This document shows positions 1 to 9,484 of a DNA stretch of 64,000 nt, piece by piece (position 1 is the first letter of the stretch; every line of letters starts with the position of its first letter). The stretch lies in NCBI GenBank assembly GCA_012064385.1, contig QRDG01000139.1, forward strand, positions 289,480 through 353,479, in the 5' to 3' direction. The position numbers and the translations under genes are program-made. The notes under the pieces are model-generated. The model ran no database searches. It was not told where the DNA came from and saw nothing but the letters and a program-made list of their open reading frames with translations. The stretch is from Puccinellia tenuiflora (lineage: Eukaryota > Streptophyta > Magnoliopsida > Poales > Poaceae).

Positions 1-852
1 AGCCAGGAGACAAACCCAAGTCGGCATAAAATTCCCGGTGGCTGCGCAGCCGGCGAGCCGGTTCCGCAGACCCGGATGCATATGTATATCACCCCGAGTC
101 CGTGTGACTCGGGGGCTGCCACGCCGTCAGCCGGCATAAAATTCCCGAGGGCTGCGCAGCCGGCGTGCCGGTTCCGCAGACCCGGACGCATATCTATATC
201 ACCCCGAGTCACGGACTCGGGGGCTGCCACGCGCGTCAGCCGGCATAAAATTCCCGGGGCTGCGCAGCCGGCAAGCCGGTTCCCAGACCCGGACGCATAT
301 CTATATCACCCCGAGTCACGGACTCGGGGGCTGCCACGCCGTCAGCGGCATAAAATTCCCGGGGCTGCGCCCGGCGAGTCGGCCCAGACCCGGACGCATA
401 TCTAATCACCCCGAGTCACGGACTCGGGGGCTGCCACGCCGTCAGCCGGCATAAAATTCCCGGGGCTGCAGCCGCAAGTCGGCTGCCCAGACCCGGACGC
501 ATATCTATATCACCCCGAGTCACGGACTCGGGGGCTGCCACCGTCAGCCGGCATAAAATCCCGGGGGCTGCGCAGCCGGCGAGCCGGCTCCGCAGACCCG
601 GACGCATATCTATATCACCCCGAGTCACGGACTCGGGGGCTGCCACGCCGTCAGCCGGCATAAAATTCCCGGGGCCTGCGCACCCGCCAAGTCGGCTGCC
701 CAGACCCGGACGCATCTATAACACCCCGAGTCACGGACTCGGGGGCTGCCACGCCGTCAGCCGGCATAAAATCCCGGGGGCTGCGCAAGCCGGCGAGCCG
801 GCTCCACAGACCCGGACGCACTACAACACCCCAAGTCATGGATCGGGGCTGC
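1..852 (+). repeat. Tandem array of about 105-bp units in element A
   Basis: Eight units are visible. The anchor ACCCCGAGTC (ACCCCAAGTC in the last) begins at about 91, 201, 308, 408, 512, 617, 723 and 828, giving spacings of 100 to 110 bp. Each unit contains a perfect 8-bp inverted repeat, CCCGAGTC-ACG-GACTCGGG, that runs directly into GGGGGCTGCCA. It also contains the conserved block GCCGGCATAAAATTCCCGGG and a GC-rich stretch with GCGCAGCCGGC. The last unit is degenerate. The array lies upstream of the antisense accessory gene's 3' end, in the pol-proximal part of the element's 3' region. The left edge is cut by the window start, so the copy number is a minimum. Confidence 0.93.
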
Positions 853-1107
853 ATGACAACACGACGATGGAAGAAAAACGCAAGGCAAATAAAGAACGTG
901 AAATTTCGACCCGGATCGATGCTCAAACCGGCCCAAAATTCGGGGGCTAGGCATGGTGACTATCATCACCAAAACAAGCACAATGGCCCAACAATCACAA
1001 AGAACAATAACATCTGAAGACAGCAAGCAGTATGACGAAAGACAATCATCAGTACAGAATACAGCAAGTTCAACAATTACACCCGGCATTCCGGGGGAGC
1101 AAACAAG
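853..1107. other. Internal spacer of element A with a second PPT-like motif
   Basis: No coding sequence is recognised. At 938-952 the sequence AAAATTCGGGGGCTA is nearly the same as the PPT that precedes the LTR in element B (AAATTCGGGGGCTAC), but no LTR follows it here. It may be a secondary PPT or the scar of a rearranged LTR junction. Confidence 0.5.
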
Positions 1108-4100
1108 TCAGATGGTAGCGGCGTCAGTGGCAGCAGCAGCGTCGCCGGCTCCAGTATCTTCAGCCGGCCGTGGTGCCGAAGACGGCTCAGCAGGCACCAA
1201 CTTCGTCAAGTCCACCGCCTCGGCAATCCGCCCTGAGGCCATGACGATCTCCGGACGCAGGCTCGCGAGGGACGTTCCCGTGTGAAATCCATCCACCAGC
1301 CTGCTCATCAGCACGCCCGGATACCAGGACTTCACCACGGCCAGTGCCATGTCGGTGCCTCCGCGCGCCGCCATCTCCACCTGCTCGATGCCAGCTGGCG
1401 CCCCTTCAAGCCGGGCGGACAAATCGTGGAGAGCAGCTGGCAAGGGAGCATCCGGCCACAGGTTCTCGAGCACGCCGCCGGCCGCTTCTTTCAACCGATT
1501 GAACTCCTGGCCGAATCGGAGAAGACGGGAGCGGCAGTCGGAGCAGACCCAGCAGCAGCAGAGGACTCCGGCCGAGATGAGCCGAGGCAGCATCTTTCTG
1601 GATTTGCGCGTCACCTCGGGATAAAGGCCTGCATTTCAAACCGGTGAGGCCGAGTAGAAGACCCAAACAAGAAGACAAGGAGAAAGAGACCTCACTTACC
1701 GAGGATCAGTTCGTTCACGCGCTCAACCTCCTTGATCAGGCCGCCCACCAGCCGCTCATGCTCAAGCTCACGCGCCTTGGCCGCTTGGACGATCTGGTCG
1801 TTGGCCTCGGAATCCTTCAGCAGAATCCTAGCTCGACCGCATTCTCGGAGTGACTCAATCTCGCCCTGTTTCCGCCGCTCAGCTTCCTGCAGTTTCGTCG
1901 CTTCCTCGCCCAGTCGGACGATTTCCAGGCGGCGCTCCTCCGACGTCTTTTCCGCCGCCTGGAGATCGGCCTTGGCCGAGGCCAGGGCGGCGTTCTCCTT
2001 CAGTTGCCTCTCCAAGCCGGCGCGGGAGGCGGTGTCGCCTGCGGAGATTGGATCATCATCAAACCAAGACATGCAAGAGAGAATGCAGAACTACGAGACA
2101 AAGGATGTGAGCAAGAAAGAAAACCGACCTTTGGCCGCCTCAAGCTCTCGCCTGAGCAAAGTCGCCTCCTTGGCCGCCTCGGCAAAACCCTGCTCTATGG
2201 AGGAGCAGAGCAATGTTATGTTGGCCAGGTTCTCCTTGGCATTCTGCTTCACCAGCGCGGCGAGGGGAAACTTCCCCGATGCGTCGGGCAGGGCCGGCAC
2301 CGGCCCGGAATACGGAGGAGAAGACACCAAGATGGATTGGTGGGGCCCAGGGAGCGAAGCCGTCACCCCCGCTATGGCCTTGTCCTTGGCCGTTTCGGCC
2401 ACCGACGAGGAAGGAGTGGGGAAGGCGAGATATCCGGCCCCGGCGCCGGGCCGGAGAACTATCTGGAAGGCGTCCGCCGACGCCTCAGCGCCACCTGCTG
2501 AAACTGGAGGGTTGGAGTCGACCACGGGGGGAGCGGCATTTGCCGACACCGGGCCGACCGGTTCCACATCCGTCGCCGTTACCGCCTCTGGAGGCGGACC
2601 AGCCGTTGCGCCATGGGAGCCTCGGGAGCAGGCCTCGTGGCCGGCTCTACCCTCGCGATGGGCGCCGTCTCCACTATTGGAAGCGGCGCTCTGCAAAACG
2701 AAGAAGGCGTCACCACCAAGTACAAGCCGCAAGATTGCTACCACAAGACAAGGACTTACCCGTCGCATGAGCCCAGTTCCCTGGGCTTCCTCCTCAAGCG
2801 CTTCGGCGGGGGAGCCGGCGCGTCGTCGGACAGGCGCTTCACGCCTCCGGAGGGCGCCTCCCCGCCCTCCGCTGTAACGGCAGGGTCGTCAACCGGCCGC
2901 TCCGCACGGGCCGGTACTACTTCAACCTCTGCACCGGCCTCCGCGGTCTTGCCGGCGTCCGTGCCCGCTCCCGCCTTCTCCTAGCCGCCTTGGCAGCGGC
3001 CAGCTGCCTCGCAGCCGCCTTGGCGTCCATCTCCGCCCGGATCAAATCCGCCTGCGCCAGCTCCGCGTAAATAGCTTTTTCCATGTCTTCAATGCCCAAG
3101 TCATAACCACAATCAACAGCAAGAGTAGGATTAACCACCTGGACGCTGGTCCCGCCGGCGGCAGGTTCTGCCCTGCCCTCCGCCTCCGCAGTCGCCTTCT
3201 CCTAGTCCTCCCTTGAGGTCATCAGCTGCTCCACAGTCAGACCAGCGTCAGACGCTCCCAAGGCCAAATCCGCCTGTGTCAGCCGAGCATAAAACTCCTT
3301 CTCCAAATCACCGGATTTCAAATCATAAATGAAATCACCACCGGAAGCACGACCAATCACCTCATTGTTGTCCCCAACAGCTGGGACATCCGCCTTCTCC
3401 GCCATCCTGGCGTCGACTTCGGCCATGACGTCGGCCACAATTGCATCGCCTGGGCCTCCGCCGAAAGTTTCCCGGCAGGCATCAAGCCGGCCGTAGTAGG
3501 CCGGGACGACGAAGAAAGCCAGCTTTTTGGCGGGCAAGCACGCCCCGCTTCTCTGAATGTGCCCCTCCTCTTGTGGGGCACGGGTGCTTGCATCAACATT
3601 GGCGGGCCGACTTCGACCGCCTCTCCTTCAGGACCTGCCGGGGAAGAATTGCTTTTCCTTCTTCCGCGCCGCCGCCTCCAACTCCTTGGTCCTGCGGGAG
3701 GATGGCGCCGGCTTGGAGGCTGGCACGGAAGAGGAACCTTCTGAGTCGGCTCGGAACCACTGGAGAAGACTCTACTACCACGCGCACAACATCGTCGGTT
3801 TGCCCGGCGACGTCGGGCTCAGGAGACTTACCGCGAGGCGGCGAAACTGGAGGCGGGACGTCGCGCTCGAGGTCCTCGTTCCGGTCGGCCGCCGAGTCGG
3901 GGTCGGAGCCGGCAGAGGGGACAGGGCTCGTTGCGGTGCGGGCGGCATCGTCATCGCCTCCGCCATCTTCACCAACATCGGCGCCCCCACCAGACGACTC
4001 GGTGGTGTCACCGCGCCCGTCCGGGCCGGCGCGGGCGCCGCCGCCCGATTCATCTTCGGTGGTGGCGTCTGTTTCTCCTCCCGCCTGTTCGTCGGCGGAA

Positions 4101-5141
4101 TCCTCCTCCAGCAAGGCCGTCAGCGCCTTGGTGAAGGGACCGCTGACGTCGGGCTCGAAGACGACTTCAAAATCCTCAACCCTCTGGAGCTCGCAAAGCT
4201 GCACAACAGGCCGACTGGGTCAAGCGGCAGCCGAACGAAGGAATTGAAGACGGACAAGAGAGCAAGGACTAATTAACCTCAGGGGCACGTGCCGAGCGGG
4301 TGAATGGATCGAACCCGAAATCCTAGTCCTCCTCGATCCTGTCGGTGATGAGACGGGAAGCCCACTTGCGGAGGCTCTTCGGCTTCGGCAACTCCAAGCA
4401 GACCCGGCTGGGATCCCGGATGCCAGAGTAGAAGCACATCTTGTGCGGACGTGCCTGCAGCGGATATATCCGCCTCGATAGCCACGCCAGGGTCAGGTCC
4501 CTGGACGTTAGGCCGTTCCTCACCAGCTCCTTCAGCCGGCTGAACAAGACATTCTCGAGAGCCCCATCCACAGGCGGCTTCCGCATCCAGGACCTGGACG
4601 CCGGCAGCGAGTTGGAGAAAGCCGGAAGGCCGATCCGGTCGGCGTCAGTAAGATTCCGGGCGTAGAAGTAGGTGCTCTGCCACTTCTTGATGGAATCAGG
4701 CAGGTTAATCTTGGGCAGCGGCGTATTCTTCGTGCTGATGGAGACGCTGCCGCAGTCGCGCTGCTGCCCGGCGGTCGTCTGAGACCGCAGGAAGAAGAAC
4801 ATGCCGAATATCTCCATACTGGGCCAGATGCCCAAATACGCCTCGCACAGCGTGACGAAGCAGGACAGCTGAGTAATGCAATTTGCCCCCAGATGGTGGG
4901 GCTGCAGCCCATAGAAGCGCAGAAATTCAGCGAAGAAGGAGCTCACCGGGAGCCCCAACCCCCGCTCCAAGTGCGCGGAGAACACGACGACCTCGCCCTT
5001 CTTGGGCGCCGGCGAAATCTCCTCTTCGGGGGGAGCGCGGGCTCCCACATCTCCCGTCATCCCCAAGAACTTGTTCCGACGGAGCTCCCAGAGGAAAGCA
5101 TCGTCCACAGTGGAGCCCATCCACGCGCCCGAGCTCGCCAT
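1108..5141 (-). pseudogene. Antisense accessory gene of element A (Transposase_28-like), degenerate
   Basis: This gene is opposite to the element's own transcription and shares its architecture with the antisense gene of element B. Exon 1 (5141 to 4278, phase 0) starts at an ATG in the context TTCCATGGCG and encodes the globular domain I equate with 'putative gypsy type transposon' (Transposase_28). It ends in codons for ARAPE, aligning with QAPD at the same splice site in B. An in-frame TAG at 4323-4325, 15 codons before the exon end, breaks it. Intron 1 is 4277-4199, 79 bp, GT-AG. An acidic Ser/Gly-rich exon follows (about 4198-3593). Next come two copies of a motif like DLEKEFYARLTQADL (3537-3202 and 3138-2917), a helical stretch (2768-2091), a coiled coil (2072-1692) and a C-terminal helical domain with SWYPGVLMSRLVDGF (1614-1108). 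Internal exon limits beyond intron 1 were not resolved. The homology to B is judged from motif order, not from an alignment score. Confidence 0.7.
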
Positions 5142-5291
5142 GGAAGGTCGGTTCCCCGTGGTGAGAGAGGCAGATGCAAGGAAGGCACGAGCAAGAGAGA
5201 AGATGGGCAAGAACTGGGGGGCGCAAGATTCGGCGAGGAAGACGAAGCGAGAATGGGGAACGGTAACCCCGGCCGTTCCCCCTCTTTCCAC

Positions 5292-5297
5292 TTTAAA
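5292..5297 (-). promoter_or_regulatory. Possible TATA-like box for the element A antisense gene
   Basis: TTTAAA on the minus strand lies about 150 bp upstream of the ATG at 5141, in a C/T-rich region. The position is similar to the clearer TATAAAT box of the element B gene. It is only suggestive. Confidence 0.3.
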
Positions 5298-5754
5298 GGC
5301 GAGGCAGGCGGAACCGTTCCGCCCGTCGCGCCGCGCGGCGGGCAAACGTGCCGCACTTTCCGCAGATGATCCCACGAGCAAGCAGTTGCCACAGAAAATC
5401 CTGCCCGGCGAAGCCGAGGCGACGTGCGCCAGGCCTCGAGCAGAACACCAACGGCTCCCCAAGGCAGCGGGTCGTGGCTGACGCAAGCCACGACCTAAGC
5501 CATCAAGCCGGCCACTCCGGGCTGCCAAGATCAATTGGTCCCGCGCCACAAAGCCAAACAAGTCAACGACAACTTCGACAGTACACGACCAAGGAGAGGG
5601 GTGCCTATGGAGCATTCCCCACGAGCAAGCTTCAGCTCCACCCGGCTTCGGATCCAGCCGGCGGTGACTCCAACCATGACATTTCAACCGCAACGTTCAA
5701 GACAGAGGGGAAGATCGAGAAGTCTTCCCAGCAAGCTAGCAAGGCTCCACCATC

Positions 5755-5765
5755 TCGGGGGCTAG
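5755..5765 (+). other. Polypurine tract of element A
   Basis: CTCGGGGGCTAG immediately precedes the LTR start at 5766, which is where plus-strand DNA synthesis is primed in LTR retrotransposons. It fixes the element as + and this LTR as the 3' LTR. Confidence 0.8.
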
Positions 5766-6447
5766 TGTCGGGGATATGAACCCCGGATATCCCAAAGAAG
5801 CCTATTCCTTCAGTTCTCCGCGGGCCGGCTGAACAAGTGCCGGCTGCGCGGTGCCGCCTGGAACCGGCCGGCTGAAGCAAGCCGCCTGCGTCTACCCGGA
5901 TGCGGACGTCCGGCTAGGCTGAAGCCGGACGCACCAACCGACAGCTCCGTACGACTGGGCCCTGTCCGGATAACCGCTCTGAGTGAACAGTATCCTTTGT
6001 CGGGCATCTCCTGTACCGAATCATGACAACAAGCTCCAGCCGGCTTGTGACCGTAGTGATGTCATAGGGGCAAATCTGTAACATCCTTGTAACCTAAAAC
6101 CCTAGCCGCTGCCTACATAAAGCGGATTAGAGCCTCCTGCGTGAGGCACATGAACAGAGAGAGCAAGACACAGGTAGCATCATCTTCAACCTCCAGCCGG
6201 CTAGAACCTCCAGCCGGCTGCCACCCGAAACAGCTCAAGGAGCATCTTTGTAGCCCGATTTTGTGATCAAGCAATAAGAACAAGAAGAGCAGGACGCAGG
6301 GGTGTTGCCTCCCCAAGGAGGGCCCTGAACCTGGGTAACTAGCGTGTGTTTGCGTGCTTGTTGCCCAATCCCGCGCGAGCATCCATCATCGCCTGCCCCA
6401 CAATCTTTTCCATCTCTGATGGATATGCCGTGCAACCCACCACGACA
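5766..6447 (+). repeat. 3' LTR of element A (682 bp)
   Basis: It opens TGTCGGGGATATGAACC and closes CCCACCACGACA, so it has the TG...CA termini. It is preceded by a PPT. The first half is rich in CCGGC repeats. The LTR of element C (38791-39348, minus strand) shares the opening TGTCGGGGATAT and the closing CACGACA, so the two are related families. Confidence 0.85.
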
Positions 6448-6769
6448 GTACTCGTGTGTAAATCGGCATAACTTGTAAGTCCAGGGACCTTGTCACCTTT
6501 ATAAGGGGATCCCTGGACCTTAGATTGATAAGTTCTAAAGTCTCCTAGTACTCAATACGCGAGTTAGCGAGAACACACCTTGTAATCGAGATCGTAATCA
6601 TCAATAAGAGAAAAGCAGGAAGTAGGTCTTTACCTTCATTGAAGGGGCCGAACCTGGGTAAATCCTGTCCCTCGTTAGAGCTTAGACAAACTCCCAAACT
6701 CCATACCGCTATGTCCCCACACTCAAATCTTCCAATGAAGACATCTTGCCGTGGTTCTACCCCACAACA
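6448..6769 (+). repeat. Truncated LTR related to the element B LTR
   Basis: Stretches such as GAAGTAGGTCTTTACC and GGGGCCGAACCTGGGTAAAT match the reverse complement of the element B LTR (for example 29180-29753). The closing CCCCACAACA matches CCCCACGACA. Only the 3' part is present, because element A interrupts it on the left. No primer-binding site follows, so it was a 3' LTR or a solo LTR. Confidence 0.75.
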
Positions 6770-7445
6770 GAGGGGCGGGGTGGATTGAAGGTTCAGCCTC
6801 GGGAACTGGCGGGCTCGATTGCGTCCATGCCGAGATGGGGTGACCGCGAGGCGAGAGAGGGGGAAATGGCGAGGGAGTGAGAGTGGTTTTTGATGAGCCA
6901 CTGGCTGGTGGGGACGCGGCTCATTGCCAGGGCAAAGAAGTGCACCCATTGGGGGTGAGGGAGAGAGTGAGTGAGAGGGAAAGATGGGTGGCCTAGGGTT
7001 CGGTCAAGGAAGGATATGGAGAGATTTGGGCTCTCCTGGCTGGGTATTCGAGAGGGAAGTGGTAGGGCAGAGAGGAGAGAGGTGAGGGGGAGATTTTGGG
7101 CAAGATTTTACTGTTTTACCAAGGTTTTGGAATTGGATTGGAATTGAGTTACAATCCTGCCCACAAGGTGTTCGACAGAAAGTTTATTTGAATTTTTAAA
7201 TTTGTTCCAAGTGATTTGAGCCCACATTTAGGTTTATAAACCTCAAAATAGATCCATGTATTTTTTCTCAGATTTGTAGAGAAAAAGAATTTACATAAAA
7301 AATAGTTTTCTTTATTAACAGAATTTTTAAAAGAAGAAAAGAAGTGGATTAACTAGAGTAGGGATACTAAGAATAAGTTTTAAAAGCCATTTTGGAAATA
7401 TTGAAAATAGGGTGTAAAAGGGAATATAATTAACCTTTTATTTTT
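6770..7445. other. Unassigned intergenic sequence
   Basis: The first half is GC-rich with a GAGAGAGG bias and the second half is AT-rich. No coding region, terminus or repeat is recognised. It may be decayed transposon or original gene-flanking DNA. Confidence 0.4.
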
Positions 7446-8216
7446 TGTCACATCCCAAATTGGTCACATTAAGGGTAGATGATTTTAATTAGTAGGGTTC
7501 ATAAGCCACAACCTTGTAAGGTTGAGCAAGCAAGGAATTCAAACATCACAAGGATAGTTAATTAAGTGAGTCAAGCCTAAGTTAATCAAGCAAATAAAAG
7601 TCAATTTGAAACCATGCACTCAATATATGTTTGTGAGTTGGTGATCAAGCATGACCGTGACAAGATATTTGAAAATATATGTTCAACTCATAATTTGATA
7701 TCTTTCAAGAGGCTTGAGGGTGAAAGAAAATATATGGGTTAATATATTTCCCACTTGTAGTTTTTGTCAAAAGAGGTATTTAAAATAAGAGTTTTAACTC
7801 CTTATGAAAATATCATGGTTGAAAAAGAGGTAGGAGATGGTGCCATATAGATCTCCCTACTTTATAAACATGTAGTTTTGAAAATACTTTTATTTTCTTA
7901 AAAACTAGGACTTTAGGTTGTTGCCAAAGTCAAGGCATCTTTAGAAAGGAGTTTGGCCAAAATAAGATTTTAGAAAATATAGGAGATGTTTTTCTTGTCA
8001 TGGCATGATCACAAGGGTTAAGTTTTATCTTAGTTGAGTTCAGATGGTGCTACTAAATGGTTATCAACACAACAACAATCCACACAAGGTCGAGCAATAG
8101 CAATGGGAAGTCAAACTCAACCATTAGAGAAGAATTTCAAAAAGTTTTTGTTGGTTCTGATTTTTGGGTTATTTATAACTAAGTATTTTCTTAGATCCAA
8201 AATTTGGGATGTTACA
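7446..8216. mobile_element. Solo-LTR-like element with near-perfect inverted ends (771 bp)
   Basis: The left end TGTCACATCCCAAATT and the right end AATTTGGGATGTTACA are inverted copies with one mismatch over 16 bp. TGT(A/C)ACATCCC...GGGATGTTACA is the usual terminal signature of grass chromovirus-type LTRs, and the solo LTR at 18329-21319 ends in the same GGGATGTTACA. The interior is AT-rich with no coding capacity. The flanks (TTTTT and CTAAG) show no target duplication. A non-autonomous DNA element is the alternative. It directly abuts LINE sequence on the right. Confidence 0.5.
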
Positions 8217-8917
8217 CTAAGTTTGCAGGAAACCATCGCCGTAGTATGCTGGTATATTTGGTGGGAAAGGCGCGAAATTGTGAAAGGTGAATCTGTAGCA
8301 TCTCCGATCGGTTCAGCTTATGCGATTCATTCATTGATAACGAATTTTGAAGCGGCTCATCAAGCTCTTCCACTGAAGGAAAATTCATGGTCTAAACCTT
8401 TTGCGTGGGTATAAGCTCAATATAGATGTTTCTTATTATGATAATGGTACAGGCTCTGTTGGGGCAGTGCTTAGAAATAGACGTGGGGAAGTAAAAGCAG
8501 GAATGGCATGTGTGGTTGATCATGTTCTGAATGGTGCTACTGCCAAGGCCCTTGCACTGCTAAAAAGGACTTCAGTTCCTTGAGTCCGTGGGCTGTTCAT
8601 CTGTTATTATTGAATCTGACTCACTCGAGTTAATACAAGTTTGTAATGGGAAGATTGCAGTATGGAGTCCATACTCGGCGATTCTGGCGGAGTGTTTCTC
8701 AAAGGCAAGTATGATGGAGGATGTCTCGTTTCAGCATTGTATGAGGGATGCAAACCAAGTGGCGCACCAGTTAGCTAAACATGTTTATTAGTCGAAGGAG
8801 AATTTAGTCTGGGATGGGGACCCTCCAGGGTTCATATTACCATATTTGTAATAATCGATGTAACCCTACTTTCTAAGAAATAAAGCGCCACTAGGCATCC
8901 TTTCAAAAAAAAAAAAG
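8217..8917 (+). pseudogene. LINE 3' fragment: RNase H domain, 3' UTR and poly(A)
   Basis: The frame up to about 8414 reads like the region between LINE reverse transcriptase and RNase H (AVVCWYIWWERREIVKGE). An RNase H-like domain follows in shifted frames: 8407-8583 starts KLNIDVSYYDNGTGSVGAVL, and 8588-8791 has VIIESDSLELIQV and ends RDANQVAHQLAKH. The Glu expected in the AEALAL motif is Lys here (AKALAL), and there is at least one frameshift plus a stop at 8581-8583. A short 3' UTR with AATAAA (8878-8883) leads to a run of 12 A at about 8906-8917. That is a 5'-truncated, dead LINE whose tail ends about 400 bp from the TATA box of the ABCG gene. Confidence 0.75.
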
Positions 8918-9322
8918 GTCGTCTGTAATTCTATAGACGGTCGAATAGCGTGAAATTCGATCGCTAACGACTCCCTTTTCCCGTTGTAGGGGACTGTCTG
9001 TTATCGTGGCCGGTTCGTGGATGGGAAATAAATCTTATCTGATTTCCTAAAAAGATGGAAGGCAGTTTAATTTCTGCGTACAAGAGACACCTAAAAATAG
9101 GATCCAATGTTCCTAAAAAATAGATATGTATCAGGTGTCTACATCTGCCGACTCTAGATTACGTACGTGGACAAATTTTACACAGTCCGTCTAAACCATT
9201 GCACAGCTAGCCGGAGGGGTCGCGTGGCAAGCAACCCGCCCCACGCTCTCTGCGCCACACACCTCTACTCGTCGGATCGCTTCTCTGCCCCCCGACTCGG
9301 AAATCAGCTCCTCGATCGTCCC
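8918..9322 (+). promoter_or_regulatory. Upstream region of the ABCG gene
   Basis: This lies between the LINE poly(A) and the TATA box. TACGTGG at 9164-9170 is an ABRE/G-box-like core (ACGTGG). Beyond that I recognise no specific element. The AT/GC balance shifts to GC-rich from about 9200, as is common at the 5' end of grass genes. Confidence 0.4.
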
Positions 9323-9329
9323 TATATAA
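9323..9329 (+). promoter_or_regulatory. TATA box of the ABCG gene
   Basis: TATATAA in the context CCCTATATAACACGG lies 162 bp upstream of the ATG at 9485. Transcription would be expected to start near 9350-9360, leaving a 5' UTR of roughly 130 nt. This argues against the in-frame upstream ATG at 9167. Confidence 0.75.
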
Positions 9330-9484
9330 CACGGCGTGCACTCCAGAGTCCAGACCAAGCACGACGCACACACAACACCACCGGGATCGATCCAGTCTCG
9401 TACGTTCACGTTCACCCACAAATTTCCGTGGAGCTCTCATCGATCTCGCGGCGCCCTGACCCGTCACGGCAGCGAAAAACCCAC

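Larger units (their letters stand above)
1..6447 (+). mobile_element. Gypsy LTR retrotransposon, Tat-lineage type (element A), 3' part
   Basis: The + orientation follows from a polypurine tract (CTCGGGGGCTAG) placed directly before an LTR that opens TGTCGGGGATAT at 5766 and closes CACGACA at 6447. The visible part has a tandem array (1-852), an accessory gene on the opposite strand (about 1108-5141) and the 3' LTR. Gag, pol and the 5' LTR would lie left of the window. An antisense accessory region between pol and the 3' LTR is a known trait of Tat-lineage Gypsy elements. The insertion sits in an older LTR whose 3' part continues at 6448. The expected 5-bp target duplication would start GTACT (6448-6452), but its partner is outside the window. 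Confidence 0.85.

Noticed and set aside
1..852. CRISPR-like or satellite array
   Set aside because: Units are contiguous without variable spacers and lie within a retrotransposon in a plant genome. They are internal tandem repeats of the element.
5142..5693. N-terminal extension of the element A antisense ORF
   Set aside because: The frame is open further upstream, but homology with element B starts near the ATG at 5141 and a TATA-like box lies at 5292-5297, inside the extension.
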